From positions 4,278,001 to 4,342,000 of the forward strand of contig NZ_CP034539.1 of NCBI RefSeq assembly GCF_003963535.1: DNA of 64,000 bases, read 5' to 3'. The notes under the pieces are model-generated. The model ran no database searches. It was not told the origin of the DNA and saw only the letters and a list, made by a program, of their open reading frames with translations. This DNA is from Streptomyces cyaneochromogenes (GTDB taxonomy: Bacteria > Actinomycetota > Actinomycetes > Streptomycetales > Streptomycetaceae). Below, piece by piece: positions 51,673-59,124 of the stretch. Each line of letters begins with the position of its first letter. Position 1 is the first letter of the stretch. Position numbers and translations under genes: made by a program.

Positions 51673-52668
51673 CTACGCGGCCGCGTCGAACCCGGTGCTC
51701 CGCGCCAGCTTCTTCAGCTCCAGCAACGCGTGCTTCTCGATCTGCCGGATCCGCTCGCGCGTCAGGCCGTGCTCCTTGCCGACCTCGGTCAGCGTGCGCT
51801 CGCGGCCGTCCTCGATGCCGTACCGCATCTTGATGATGGACGCCGTGCGCTGGTCGAGGCGGCCGATGAGGTCGTCGAGCTCCTCGCTGCGCAGCAGGGT
51901 CAGGACGGACTGCTCCGGGGAGACCGCCGAGGTGTCCTCCAGCAGGTCGCCGAACTGGGTCTCGCCCTCGTCGTCCACCGACATGTTGAGGGAGACCGGG
52001 TCGCGGGCCCAGTCCAGGACGTCCGTCACACGGTCCGCGTTCGAGCCGAGTTCGGCGGCGATCTCCGCGGGCTCCGGGTCGCGGCCGTGCTCGCGGTTGA
52101 ACTCACGCTGCACGCGCCGGATTCGGCCCAGCTCCTCGACCAGGTGGACGGGGAGGCGGATGGTGCGGGACTGGTCGGCTATCGAGCGGGTGATGGCCTG
52201 GCGGATCCACCACGTCGCGTACGTAGAGAACTTGAAGCCCTTGCGGTAGTCGAACTTCTCCACCGCACGCACCAGGCCGGCGTTGCCCTCCTGGATCAGG
52301 TCCAGCAGGGGCAGGCCGCTGCGCGGGTAGCGGCGGGCCACCGCGACGACCAGGCGGAGGTTGGAGCGGATGAAGACGTCCTTGGCCCGCTCGCTCTCCT
52401 CGACGAGGGCTTCCAGCTCCTCGCGGGTGGCGTCAGCCCTGGCCTCCTCGTACCCGTCGAGGACCTGCCTGGCGAACACACCCGCCTCGATGATCTGCGA
52501 CAGCTCGACCTCTTTGGCCGCGTCGAGCAATGGCGTGCGCGCGATCTCGTCGAGGTACATGCCGACCAGGTCGCGGTCCGCGATCTCGCCGCCATGGGCG
52601 CGAACACTGCTTGCCGTGTCGGTCCGGCCGGTGGCGGACTGACGACGGGCGACGGCACGGGTTGCCAT
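51673..52668 (-). CDS. hrdD: Principal-like sigma factor HrdD
   Basis: The protein has 331 residues, the usual HrdD length, with region 1.2 (DLVGMYLDEIARTPLL), region 2 (NLRLVVAVARRYPRSGLPLLDL, GFKFSTYATWWIRQAI), region 3, and the C-terminal region 4.2 (ERTLTEVGKEHGLTRERIRQ). It recognises vegetative-type promoters but is not essential. The ATG at 52668 has AAGGGAG upstream. A sigma-R promoter lies 84-109 bp before the start. pat-like GNAT is divergent. Confidence 0.95.
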   Translation of the reverse strand: MATRAVARRQSATGRTDTASSVRAHGGEIADRDLVGMYLDEIARTPLLDAAKEVELSQIIEAGVFARQVLDGYEEARADATREELEALVEESERAKDVFIRSNLRLVVAVARRYPRSGLPLLDLIQEGNAGLVRAVEKFDYRKGFKFSTYATWWIRQAITRSIADQSRTIRLPVHLVEELGRIRRVQREFNREHGRDPEPAEIAAELGSNADRVTDVLDWARDPVSLNMSVDDEGETQFGDLLEDTSAVSPEQSVLTLLRSEELDDLIGRLDQRTASIIKMRYGIEDGRERTLTEVGKEHGLTRERIRQIEKHALLELKKLARSTGFDAAA

Positions 52669-52751
52669 GCGTGCTCCCTTGCGATGTGGGGCGGGCGGGT
52701 GATTCGTGAACGCTTGGGACTCTGCTCGAGTGCCCTGCATCCGATGGAAAC

Positions 52752-52777
52752 AACGACTGGAATCAGGACAGAATTCC
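52752..52777 (-). promoter_or_regulatory. Sigma-R promoter of hrdD: GGAAT-N18-GTT
   Basis: On the minus strand GGAAT (52777-52773) is followed after exactly 18 bases by GTT (52754-52752). This is the full sigma-R consensus known from Streptomyces, where hrdD is a documented sigma-R target. Transcription would start about 75 bp before the HrdD codon. Confidence 0.8.
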
Positions 52778-52848
52778 CAACCCGCCCCTCAATTTTTCTG
52801 ATCTTGCAGTACCCTGTCCGGCCACGTCCGGCCACACGAGGAGGCCCG

Positions 52849-53379
52849 ATGCCGCCGGAACGTAGAGAGGTGCAGGTCAGGCCGGGAGTCGAGAGTGACC
52901 TCGAAGCCCTCACCGAGCTCTACAACCACTACGTACGTGAGACGCCCATCACATTCGATACGGAGGCCTTCACGCCGGAAGAGCGCCGCCCTTGGCTGCT
53001 CTCCCACCCTGAAGACGGGCCGTACCGGCTGATGGTTGCCGTGGAGGCCGGCCTCGAAGGGAACTCACAGCGGATTCTCGGCTACGCCACATCCAGCGCC
53101 TTCCGGCCGAAGCCCGCCTACGAGACCTCCGTCGAGGTGACGATCTACCTCGCGCCGGACTCCGGCCGCCGAGGCGTCGGCGCCCTCCTCTACAAGGCCC
53201 TGTTCGAGGCCCTGGCCGAGGAGGACCTGCACCGCGCCTACGCCGGCATCGCGCAGCCCAACGAGGCGTCGACCCGGCTGCACGAGCGGTTCGGTTTCCG
53301 GTACGTCGGCACGTACCGCGAGGTGGGCCGCAAGTTCGGCCGGTACTGGGACGTGGCCTGGTACGAGAAGGAGCTGTAG
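52849..53379 (+). CDS. GNAT acetyltransferase, phosphinothricin-acetyltransferase-like
   Basis: The protein has 176 residues. It matches the PAT-type GNAT group: VRPGVESDLEALTELYNHYVRETPITFDTE at the start (quoted in parts: VRPGVESDLEAL, NHYVRETPITFD), GLGYATS-like LGYATSSAFR, GRRGVGALLYKALFEAL (acetyl-CoA loop) and FRYVGTYREVGRKFGRYWD. It likely acetylates an amino acid such as methionine sulfone or phosphinothricin. The ATG at 52849 follows AGGAGG. It diverges from hrdD. Confidence 0.85.
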   Translation: MPPERREVQVRPGVESDLEALTELYNHYVRETPITFDTEAFTPEERRPWLLSHPEDGPYRLMVAVEAGLEGNSQRILGYATSSAFRPKPAYETSVEVTIYLAPDSGRRGVGALLYKALFEALAEEDLHRAYAGIAQPNEASTRLHERFGFRYVGTYREVGRKFGRYWDVAWYEKEL

Positions 53380-53436
53380 CTCCCCCGCGCCCGGCCGAAC
53401 CGCACCGGCTCCCGTCGTCCGAACCGCACCGGCCCG

Positions 53437-54222
53437 TCAGCCGAACTGCACCGACCGCTTCGCCAGCCCCATCCAGAACCCGTCGATCACCGACTTCTGA
53501 CCGGCCGCCTCACCGGCCGCGTCCGCCGCGCCCATGGTCACGAACAGCGGGGCGAAGTGCTCGGTGCGCGGGTGGGCGTAGCGGCCGGCCGGGGCCTTGT
53601 GGAGGAAGTCCAGCAGGGCGTCCCAGTCGCCGTTCTCCAGCGCCCGGCGGCCCCAGTCGTCGAACTCCACGGACCAGGAGGGGATGCCGGCCTGCCGCAG
53701 GGCGGCGAGGTTGTGGGTGAAGAAGCCGGAGCCGACGATCAGCACACCCTCGTCGCGCAGCGGCGCCAGCTTGCGGCCGATGTCCAGCAACCTCAGCGGG
53801 TCGAGGGTCGGCATGGAAATCTGGAGGACAGGGATGTCGGCTCCGGGGTACATCTCGACGAGCGGTACGTAGGCGCCGTGGTCGAGCCCGCGGTCCGGGA
53901 TGTCCTGCACGGGCATGCCCGGGGCGCGCAGCAGCTTCCGTACGGACTCGGCGAGCTCGGGAGCGCCGGGTGCCGGGTACGTCACCTTGTAGTAGTGCTC
54001 GGGGAACCCCCAGAAGTCGTAGACGAGAGGAACGGACTCGGTGGCACCGATGGCAAGCGGGGCCTCCTCCCAGTGGGCGGAGACCATCAGGATCGCCTTG
54101 GGGCGCGGCAGGCCGGCCGACCATGCCGCGAGCTCACCGGGCCAGACCGGGTCGTCCGCGAGCGGCGGGGCACCGTGGCTGAGGTAGAGGGCAGGCATGC
54201 GCTCCTGCGTGGCGGCGGACAT
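53437..54222 (-). CDS. LigB/DODA-type extradiol dioxygenase
   Basis: This 261-residue protein is a member of the class III ring-cleaving dioxygenase family (YgiD/4,5-DOPA dioxygenase type): YLSHGAPPL with metal His near the N-terminus, SAHWEE, DHGAYVPL, GSGFFTHNL. It should cleave a catecholic ring with Fe or Zn. It is divergent from a MarR regulator, the usual arrangement for quinone- or phenol-responsive operons. The 3' end carries short CCGAACCGCACCGGC repeats (53395, 53419, 53441). Confidence 0.88.
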   Translation of the reverse strand: MSAATQERMPALYLSHGAPPLADDPVWPGELAAWSAGLPRPKAILMVSAHWEEAPLAIGATESVPLVYDFWGFPEHYYKVTYPAPGAPELAESVRKLLRAPGMPVQDIPDRGLDHGAYVPLVEMYPGADIPVLQISMPTLDPLRLLDIGRKLAPLRDEGVLIVGSGFFTHNLAALRQAGIPSWSVEFDDWGRRALENGDWDALLDFLHKAPAGRYAHPRTEHFAPLFVTMGAADAAGEAAGQKSVIDGFWMGLAKRSVQFG

Positions 54223-54342
54223 GGTGGCGACTCCCTCCGGAGAGCTGAAGCCTTATTTGCTTCAAAACTAAAGCTTCTCTCTTCCAAGACGGTACGCCTC
54301 GGTAGTTAAAAGTTCAAGGAGAGCTCTCGTACAGTGGAGTAC

Positions 54343-54912
54343 ATGAATACGGCACCGACCTCCGCGCCACCCGCGGCCGAACCCGGACCCGAATCCGAGC
54401 GAGTACCCGAACAGGCCCACGCGTCGGCACCGCCGCGCTGGCTCACCGACGAGGAGCAGCGCGTATGGCGCTCGTACATCGAGGCGTCCACGCTGCTCTG
54501 GGACCACCTGGACCGCCAGCTCCAGCGGGACGCGGGCATGCCGCACGTCTACTACGGCCTTCTGGTCAAGCTCGCCGACGCCCCGCACCGCAGACTGCGG
54601 ATGACCGAGCTCGCGATGCTCGCCAAGATCACCCGCTCCCGTCTCTCGCACGCCGTCGCCCGGCTGGAGAAGAACGGCTGGGTGCGGCGCGAGGACTGCC
54701 CCGACGACAAGCGGGGCCAGTTCGCGGTGCTGACCGAGCAGGGCGTGCGGGTGCTGCGGGACACGGCGCCGGGCCATGTGGAGGCCGTACGGCAGGCGCT
54801 GTTCGACCGGCTCAGCGTCGAACAGCAGCAGGCCCTCGGCGAGATCATGCAGATCGTCGCCGAGGGCCTGCAGCCGAGCGAAGCGGGTGCGGACCTGCCC
54901 TGGCTCCGCTGA
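54343..54912 (+). CDS. MarR-family regulator
   Basis: The protein has 189 residues. A winged helix MarR fold is clear: TLLWDHLDRQLQRDAGMPH, RMTELAMLAKITRSRLSHAV, then RLEKNGWVRREDCPDDKRGQ and LTEQGVRVLRDTAPGH. The long N-terminal part is disordered. It is divergent from the LigB dioxygenase, which it probably controls from the AT-rich spacer at 54250-54320. The ATG at 54343 has GGAG 3 bases upstream; a GTG at 54334 with AAGGAG would extend it by 3 residues. Confidence 0.9.
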   Translation: MNTAPTSAPPAAEPGPESERVPEQAHASAPPRWLTDEEQRVWRSYIEASTLLWDHLDRQLQRDAGMPHVYYGLLVKLADAPHRRLRMTELAMLAKITRSRLSHAVARLEKNGWVRREDCPDDKRGQFAVLTEQGVRVLRDTAPGHVEAVRQALFDRLSVEQQQALGEIMQIVAEGLQPSEAGADLPWLR

Positions 54913-54952
54913 GCCGCTCGATTCAGCGAGCCGGGGCAGGTCCTGCGAGGCG

Positions 54953-54985
54953 GTACGTACGGAGCGTCCCCTTCCCCGTACGTAC
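54953..54985. terminator. Hairpin between MarR and second DHA2 exporter genes
   Basis: GTACGTACGG and CCGTACGTAC form a perfect 10-bp stem with a 13-nt loop in the convergent spacer. A further self-complementary GTACGGCCGTAC lies at 55001-55012. Confidence 0.6.
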
Positions 54986-55026
54986 GCCCGGTCCCAGGGG
55001 GTACGGCCGTACGGTCGTCGTCGGTA

Positions 55027-56568
55027 TCAGTGCGCGACGACCGGCACCGGCACCTCGTCCGCCGCGCCCTCCTCGGAGGACGCCACCGTCGTACCGTCGG
55101 GGCGGCCGGCGTTGACGAAGGTCACGACGATGAGCGCGGCGAGCACCAGCATGCCGACGGCGAACCAGATCGCGTTGGTGTATCCGTGCACCATGCCCTC
55201 CAGCTGGACCAGCTGCTGCTGCGAGCGGGAGCTCGCGGAGCCGATGTGGTCGGCGATGTAGGAGGTCGTGGCCGAGGCGGCGATCGTGTTCAGCAGGGCC
55301 GTACCGATCGCGCCGCCCACCTGCTGCGAGGTGTTGACCATCGCGGAGGCGACACCCGAGTCCCGGGGCTCGACGCCCAGGGTGGACAGGGACATGGCCG
55401 GCATGAAGGCCGTACCCATGCCGAGACCGAGCAGCAGCATCGCCGGCAGGATGATCGAGGTGTAGGACGAGCCGATCTCGAGCTGGGTCATCAGGAGCAT
55501 GCCCAGGGCGGCGACCAGGAAGCCGGGGCCCATCAGCAGCCGCGCCGGGACGCGGGTCATCAGACGGGTGCCGATCTGGGTCGAGCCGACCATCATGCCG
55601 ACGATCATCGGCATGAACGCGAAGCCCGTCTTGATCGGCGAGTAGCCCTTCACGATCTGCAGGTAGTAGGTCAGGAAGAGGAACGTGCCGAACATGGCGA
55701 TGATCGCGATGCCGAGCGAGAGGTAGACGCCACCGCGGTTGCGGTCGGTGACCACACGCAGCGGCAGCAGCGGGGCCTTGACCTTGGCCTCGGTGACGAC
55801 GAACGCGAGCAGCAGGACCGCGGAGGCGACGAACATGCCCACGGTCACGGAGTCGCCCCAGCCGTCGGACTCGGCGCGGGTGAAGCCGTAGACCAGCGCG
55901 ACCAGGCCCAGGGTGGACAGCAGGACGCCGGGGATGTCGAGCGGGTTGCGGTTGCGGCCGCCCTCCGGCTCACGGATGACGAAGTACGCGCCGGCCGCCG
56001 CGACGATCGCGAACGGGATGTTGACGAAGAACGTCCAGCGCCAGTCCATGTACTCGGTCAGCACGCCGCCGAGGATGAAGCCGACGGCGCCACCGCCACC
56101 GGCGATCGCACCGTAGATGCCGAACGCCTTGGCGCGCTCCTTGGCGTCCGTGAACATCACGGCGAGCAGGGAGAGCGCGGCGGGAGCGAGCAGGGCGCCG
56201 AAGACACCCTGCAGGGCACGGGCGCCGAACATCATGGCCTCGTTGGTGGCCGCGCCACCGAGCGCGGAGGCGCCGGCGAAGCCGACCAGGCCGACGACGA
56301 AGGCCCGCTTGCGGCCCCACAGGTCGGCTATGCGGCCGCCGAACAGCAGCAGACCACCGAAGGCCAGGGCGTAGGCCGTGACGACCCACTGCCGGTTGCC
56401 GTCGGAGATGCCCAGGTCCTGCTGGGCGGAGGGCAGGGCGATGTTCACGATGGTCGCGTCGAGCACGACCATGAGCTGGGCCAGCGCGATGAAGACGAGC
56501 GCTTTCCAGCGGTTGGGATCTACAGCGCCGAGGGCACTGCTCGGAGCCTTTGCGGCCGTTTCAGACAT
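55027..56568 (-). CDS. DHA2-family MFS exporter (EmrB/QacA type)
   Basis: The protein has 513 residues and about 14 membrane helices with DHA2 motifs VLDATIVNIALPSAQQDLG and FGGRIADLWGRKRAF. It exports drugs or toxic metabolites. The gene lies 113 bp downstream of the TetR gene on the same strand and may be co-transcribed with it. The ATG at 56568 (MSETAAK) was preferred; a GTG at 56580 adds 4 residues. Confidence 0.9.
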   Translation of the reverse strand: MSETAAKAPSSALGAVDPNRWKALVFIALAQLMVVLDATIVNIALPSAQQDLGISDGNRQWVVTAYALAFGGLLLFGGRIADLWGRKRAFVVGLVGFAGASALGGAATNEAMMFGARALQGVFGALLAPAALSLLAVMFTDAKERAKAFGIYGAIAGGGGAVGFILGGVLTEYMDWRWTFFVNIPFAIVAAAGAYFVIREPEGGRNRNPLDIPGVLLSTLGLVALVYGFTRAESDGWGDSVTVGMFVASAVLLLAFVVTEAKVKAPLLPLRVVTDRNRGGVYLSLGIAIIAMFGTFLFLTYYLQIVKGYSPIKTGFAFMPMIVGMMVGSTQIGTRLMTRVPARLLMGPGFLVAALGMLLMTQLEIGSSYTSIILPAMLLLGLGMGTAFMPAMSLSTLGVEPRDSGVASAMVNTSQQVGGAIGTALLNTIAASATTSYIADHIGSASSRSQQQLVQLEGMVHGYTNAIWFAVGMLVLAALIVVTFVNAGRPDGTTVASSEEGAADEVPVPVVAH

Positions 56569-56681
56569 GGGGGTACCCACTTCGGGACTTCGTGACGGAA
56601 AAAAGGTGTGTAAGGGGACGGCCCGTCATCGGTGACGGCCGGTGAAAGTCGTTGCGTTACGGACTGCTGTGGAACTCTGAA

Positions 56682-57344
56682 CTAATCGCTGCTGACAGGG
56701 CAGTCTTGGCGGAGGTCCTCCATGGTCACGGCCGTTCCCGGGAGTTCGGAGCGGGCCGGGGCCCGCAGTCCGTCCAGGAACAGCTGCAGGGTGCGGTGTG
56801 AGAAGCGGTCGAAGTTGGCGCAGGCCGTGCCGGCCGGCGGACGGGACAGCTGGGCCACGGCGACCATCACGTCGCCGACACCCACGTCCGCCCTCATCTG
56901 ACCGGCCGCCTTGGCCCGGTCCATGAGTTGCTGGGTCAGTTCCTCGACGCGTTCGCGTGCCGCCTCCAGGTCGGGGTGGTGCTGGTCGAAGGTGCTCTGG
57001 ACCATCGGGCACAGCGCGCTGATCCGCTCGTCGGCCGCGGTGTGCACAAAGCTTTCCAGAGCCTCGAAGGCGTCCCCGGTCTCCGCGAGCGCGATCTCGG
57101 CCGCCTCGGACGTCCGGTCCATGACGGAGCAGACGACCTCGCGGACCAGCGCGTCGCGGTCGGGGAAGTTTCGGTACACCGTGGCGTTGCCGACGCCGGC
57201 CCGGCGGGCGATCTCGTCGAGCGGCACATCGGGGCCGAACTCGACGAACATCTCCCGGGCGGCGGTGACGATCCGCTCCCGGTTGCGCAGGGCGTCGGCG
57301 CGCGGCCGGGGCGCCTTGCGCGGTACGGGGGTTGCGGTCTGCAC
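56682..57344 (-). CDS. TetR-family repressor
   Basis: This 220-residue protein has an N-terminal helix-turn-helix (RERIVTAAREMFVEFGPDVPLDEI, in parts: IVTAAREMFVEFG, DEIARRAGVGNATVYRNF) and a C-terminal ligand-binding domain with CPMVQ. GTG at 57344 follows AGGAG by 6 bases. It precedes the DHA2 exporter on the same strand. Two palindromes with the same architecture lie upstream and are probably its operators. A five-copy 14-bp repeat separates the gene from them. Confidence 0.92.
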   Translation of the reverse strand: MQTATPVPRKAPRPRADALRNRERIVTAAREMFVEFGPDVPLDEIARRAGVGNATVYRNFPDRDALVREVVCSVMDRTSEAAEIALAETGDAFEALESFVHTAADERISALCPMVQSTFDQHHPDLEAARERVEELTQQLMDRAKAAGQMRADVGVGDVMVAVAQLSRPPAGTACANFDRFSHRTLQLFLDGLRAPARSELPGTAVTMEDLRQDCPVSSD

Positions 57345-57363
57345 GGCGTACTCCTGAGTTGGG

Positions 57364-57433
57364 TGAGCTCCGGTTGATGAGCTCTGGCTGGTGAGCTCCG
57401 GTTGATGAGCTCCGGTTGATGAGCTCCGGTTGA
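57364..57433. repeat. Five 14-bp tandem repeats TGAGCTCCGGTTGA
   Basis: Copies start at 57364, 57378, 57392, 57406 and 57420; the second is degenerate. The array is 70 bp and lies between the TetR start codon and its operators, so it is part of the leader and may vary in copy number. Confidence 0.9.
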
Positions 57434-57453
57434 CGGGCTGCCCGGAGGCTATC

Positions 57454-57510
57454 CGGGGAGAGCCTCCCCGTTTCGCTCGGACACATGGCTAAACGGGGAA
57501 GAGCTCCCCG
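57454..57510 (-). promoter_or_regulatory. Paired 17-bp palindromes upstream of TetR gene
   Basis: CGGGGAG-AGC-CTCCCCG at 57454-57470 and CGGGGA-AGAGC-TCCCCG at 57494-57510 share a 17-bp design, centres 40 bp apart. They lie in the 336-bp spacer between the divergent TetR and M6 protease genes (57345-57680), and no other gene is visible there. Confidence 0.75.
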
Positions 57511-57680
57511 GTTATTTCCCGCCGGCGAAAAGATTTCATGTGACCTGGATCACAAGCTCCCGCTCGTAAGGACCCACGTTCGGTCTCCTCCAACGCGCGC
57601 CCGCGCACCCGTCGACACAGGGTGATCGAGAGGGTGCAGCACGCGGTCCGGCGGGCTGCCATGGACTGAAGGGCCCATGC

Positions 57681-58964
57681 ATGCAGCCGAGCCGTCGGAT
57701 ACGCCCCCGCCGTGCAATCGCCCTCGCCTCCGTGACCGCCCTGACCCTGGCGGTCAGCACCTCGGCAGGCACCGGGCGCCACACGGCGGGCACCCTGACG
57801 GCGGCGGGAGCGGGACCGGTGGCGGCGCTCGCCCGCTCCTCCCCCCTCGGCCCCTGCATGATCAGCGGCCGGCCTACGGTCCAGATGTCGGAGGGCGTGC
57901 CGACGACACGCGGCTACTCGCGCTCCACCGGCACCGTGCACGCCCTCACCGTGATGGTCGACTTCCCCGACGCGCCCGGTCAGGGCCACGCCCTCGACCG
58001 CTTCGCGGAGTTCTTCCCACAGACCCAGGACTGGTTCCGCACCAGCTCCTACGGCCGCCTCGACTACCGCCCCCGGACCCCGATCCGCGGTTGGCTGCGC
58101 ATGCCCAAGTCCTTCCACGCCTACGGCATAGAACGCGGCGCGCCCTTCGACCCCGGGTACCGGCAGCTGGTCCAGGACATCGTGGCCTCGGCCGATCCCA
58201 AGGTGAACTTCAAGTCGTACGACTTCCTGAACGTGCTGGTGACGCCGAACGCCGGCCCGTCGGCCCTGGACACGGTCCTGTCGGTGTCCTTCGCCGGCAA
58301 CACGGAGGCCCCGGTGGCCGACGGCGTCTCCGTCGCCAACGCCTCCTTCGTCTACTCCCGCCAGGACGACGGCTCCGGCTCCTACCACCGCACCGGCTAC
58401 CGCGTCCTCCCCCACGAGAACGGCCACGTCTTCGGCCTGCCCGACCTGTACACCGCGGAGGGCGGGAGCGCGGTCGGGCACTGGGACATCATGAGCGAGG
58501 ACTGGGGGGCCAACAACGACCTGCTCGGCTGGCACAAGTGGAAGCTGGGCTGGCTGGACCCGGCCCAGGTACGGTGCGCGGCCGCCTCCGGCACCTCCGA
58601 GTACGAGCTGACGCCGCTGGCCCGCGAGGGCGGCCCGAAGCTGGTGTTCGTCCCGCTGGACCGCCGCAGCGGCTACGCCGTCGAACTGCGCACCCGCGAG
58701 GGCAACGACGAGACGGTGTGCCGCCCCGGCGTCCTGATCTACCGGGTCGACGCGGACGTGGACACCGGGATGGGCCCGGTAAAGGTCCACGACTCCCAAC
58801 AGGACAGCGGCGGCTGCACCCGCAGCCCGAACGTCCACGCCGAGCTGTCGGACGCGACGTTCGTACCCGGGGAGGAGTTCACGGACTCGAAGCGGGGGGT
58901 GCGGGTCGCGGTGGTGGGGGCGGATCTGACGGGGAGCTACCGGGTGCGGGTCACTCGGGGGTAG
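57681..58964 (+). CDS. M6-family metalloprotease
   Basis: The protein has 427 residues. A signal peptide (MQPSRRIRPRRAIALASVTA...) is followed by the catalytic domain with the zinc motif HENGH (His245, Glu246, His249) and GLPDLYTAEGG nearby, as in immune-inhibitor-A-type M6 proteases. It is likely secreted. The ATG at 57681 starts at the signal. It diverges from TetR and ends directly before a G-rich stretch. Confidence 0.9.
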   Translation: MQPSRRIRPRRAIALASVTALTLAVSTSAGTGRHTAGTLTAAGAGPVAALARSSPLGPCMISGRPTVQMSEGVPTTRGYSRSTGTVHALTVMVDFPDAPGQGHALDRFAEFFPQTQDWFRTSSYGRLDYRPRTPIRGWLRMPKSFHAYGIERGAPFDPGYRQLVQDIVASADPKVNFKSYDFLNVLVTPNAGPSALDTVLSVSFAGNTEAPVADGVSVANASFVYSRQDDGSGSYHRTGYRVLPHENGHVFGLPDLYTAEGGSAVGHWDIMSEDWGANNDLLGWHKWKLGWLDPAQVRCAAASGTSEYELTPLAREGGPKLVFVPLDRRSGYAVELRTREGNDETVCRPGVLIYRVDADVDTGMGPVKVHDSQQDSGGCTRSPNVHAELSDATFVPGEEFTDSKRGVRVAVVGADLTGSYRVRVTRG

Positions 58965-58966
58965 GC

Positions 58967-58993
58967 GGGGCGGGGGTGGGGGTGGGGGTGGGG
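58967..58993 (+). other. G-quadruplex-forming tract after M6 protease gene
   Basis: Five G-tracts of 4-5 bases are separated by single C or T (GGGGCGGGGGTGGGGGTGGG and on). The tract begins three bases after the protease stop codon, so in the mRNA it would form an RNA quadruplex that might pause polymerase or protect the transcript. Confidence 0.7.
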
Positions 58994-59124
58994 TCGGGCT
59001 TGGGGGACGGAGACGGGAACGGGGATGGGGCGAACACTCGGGCGGGGGCGTGGGGCAGGGTTGCGGATCGCGCGCGTAGGGCGGATTACGGTTAGGGCTG
59101 CTGCGACCGCCGTACGGAGAGCCG

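Noticed and set aside
57364..57433. Array considered as CRISPR
   Set aside because: Units are contiguous 14-bp copies without spacers and no cas genes occur.
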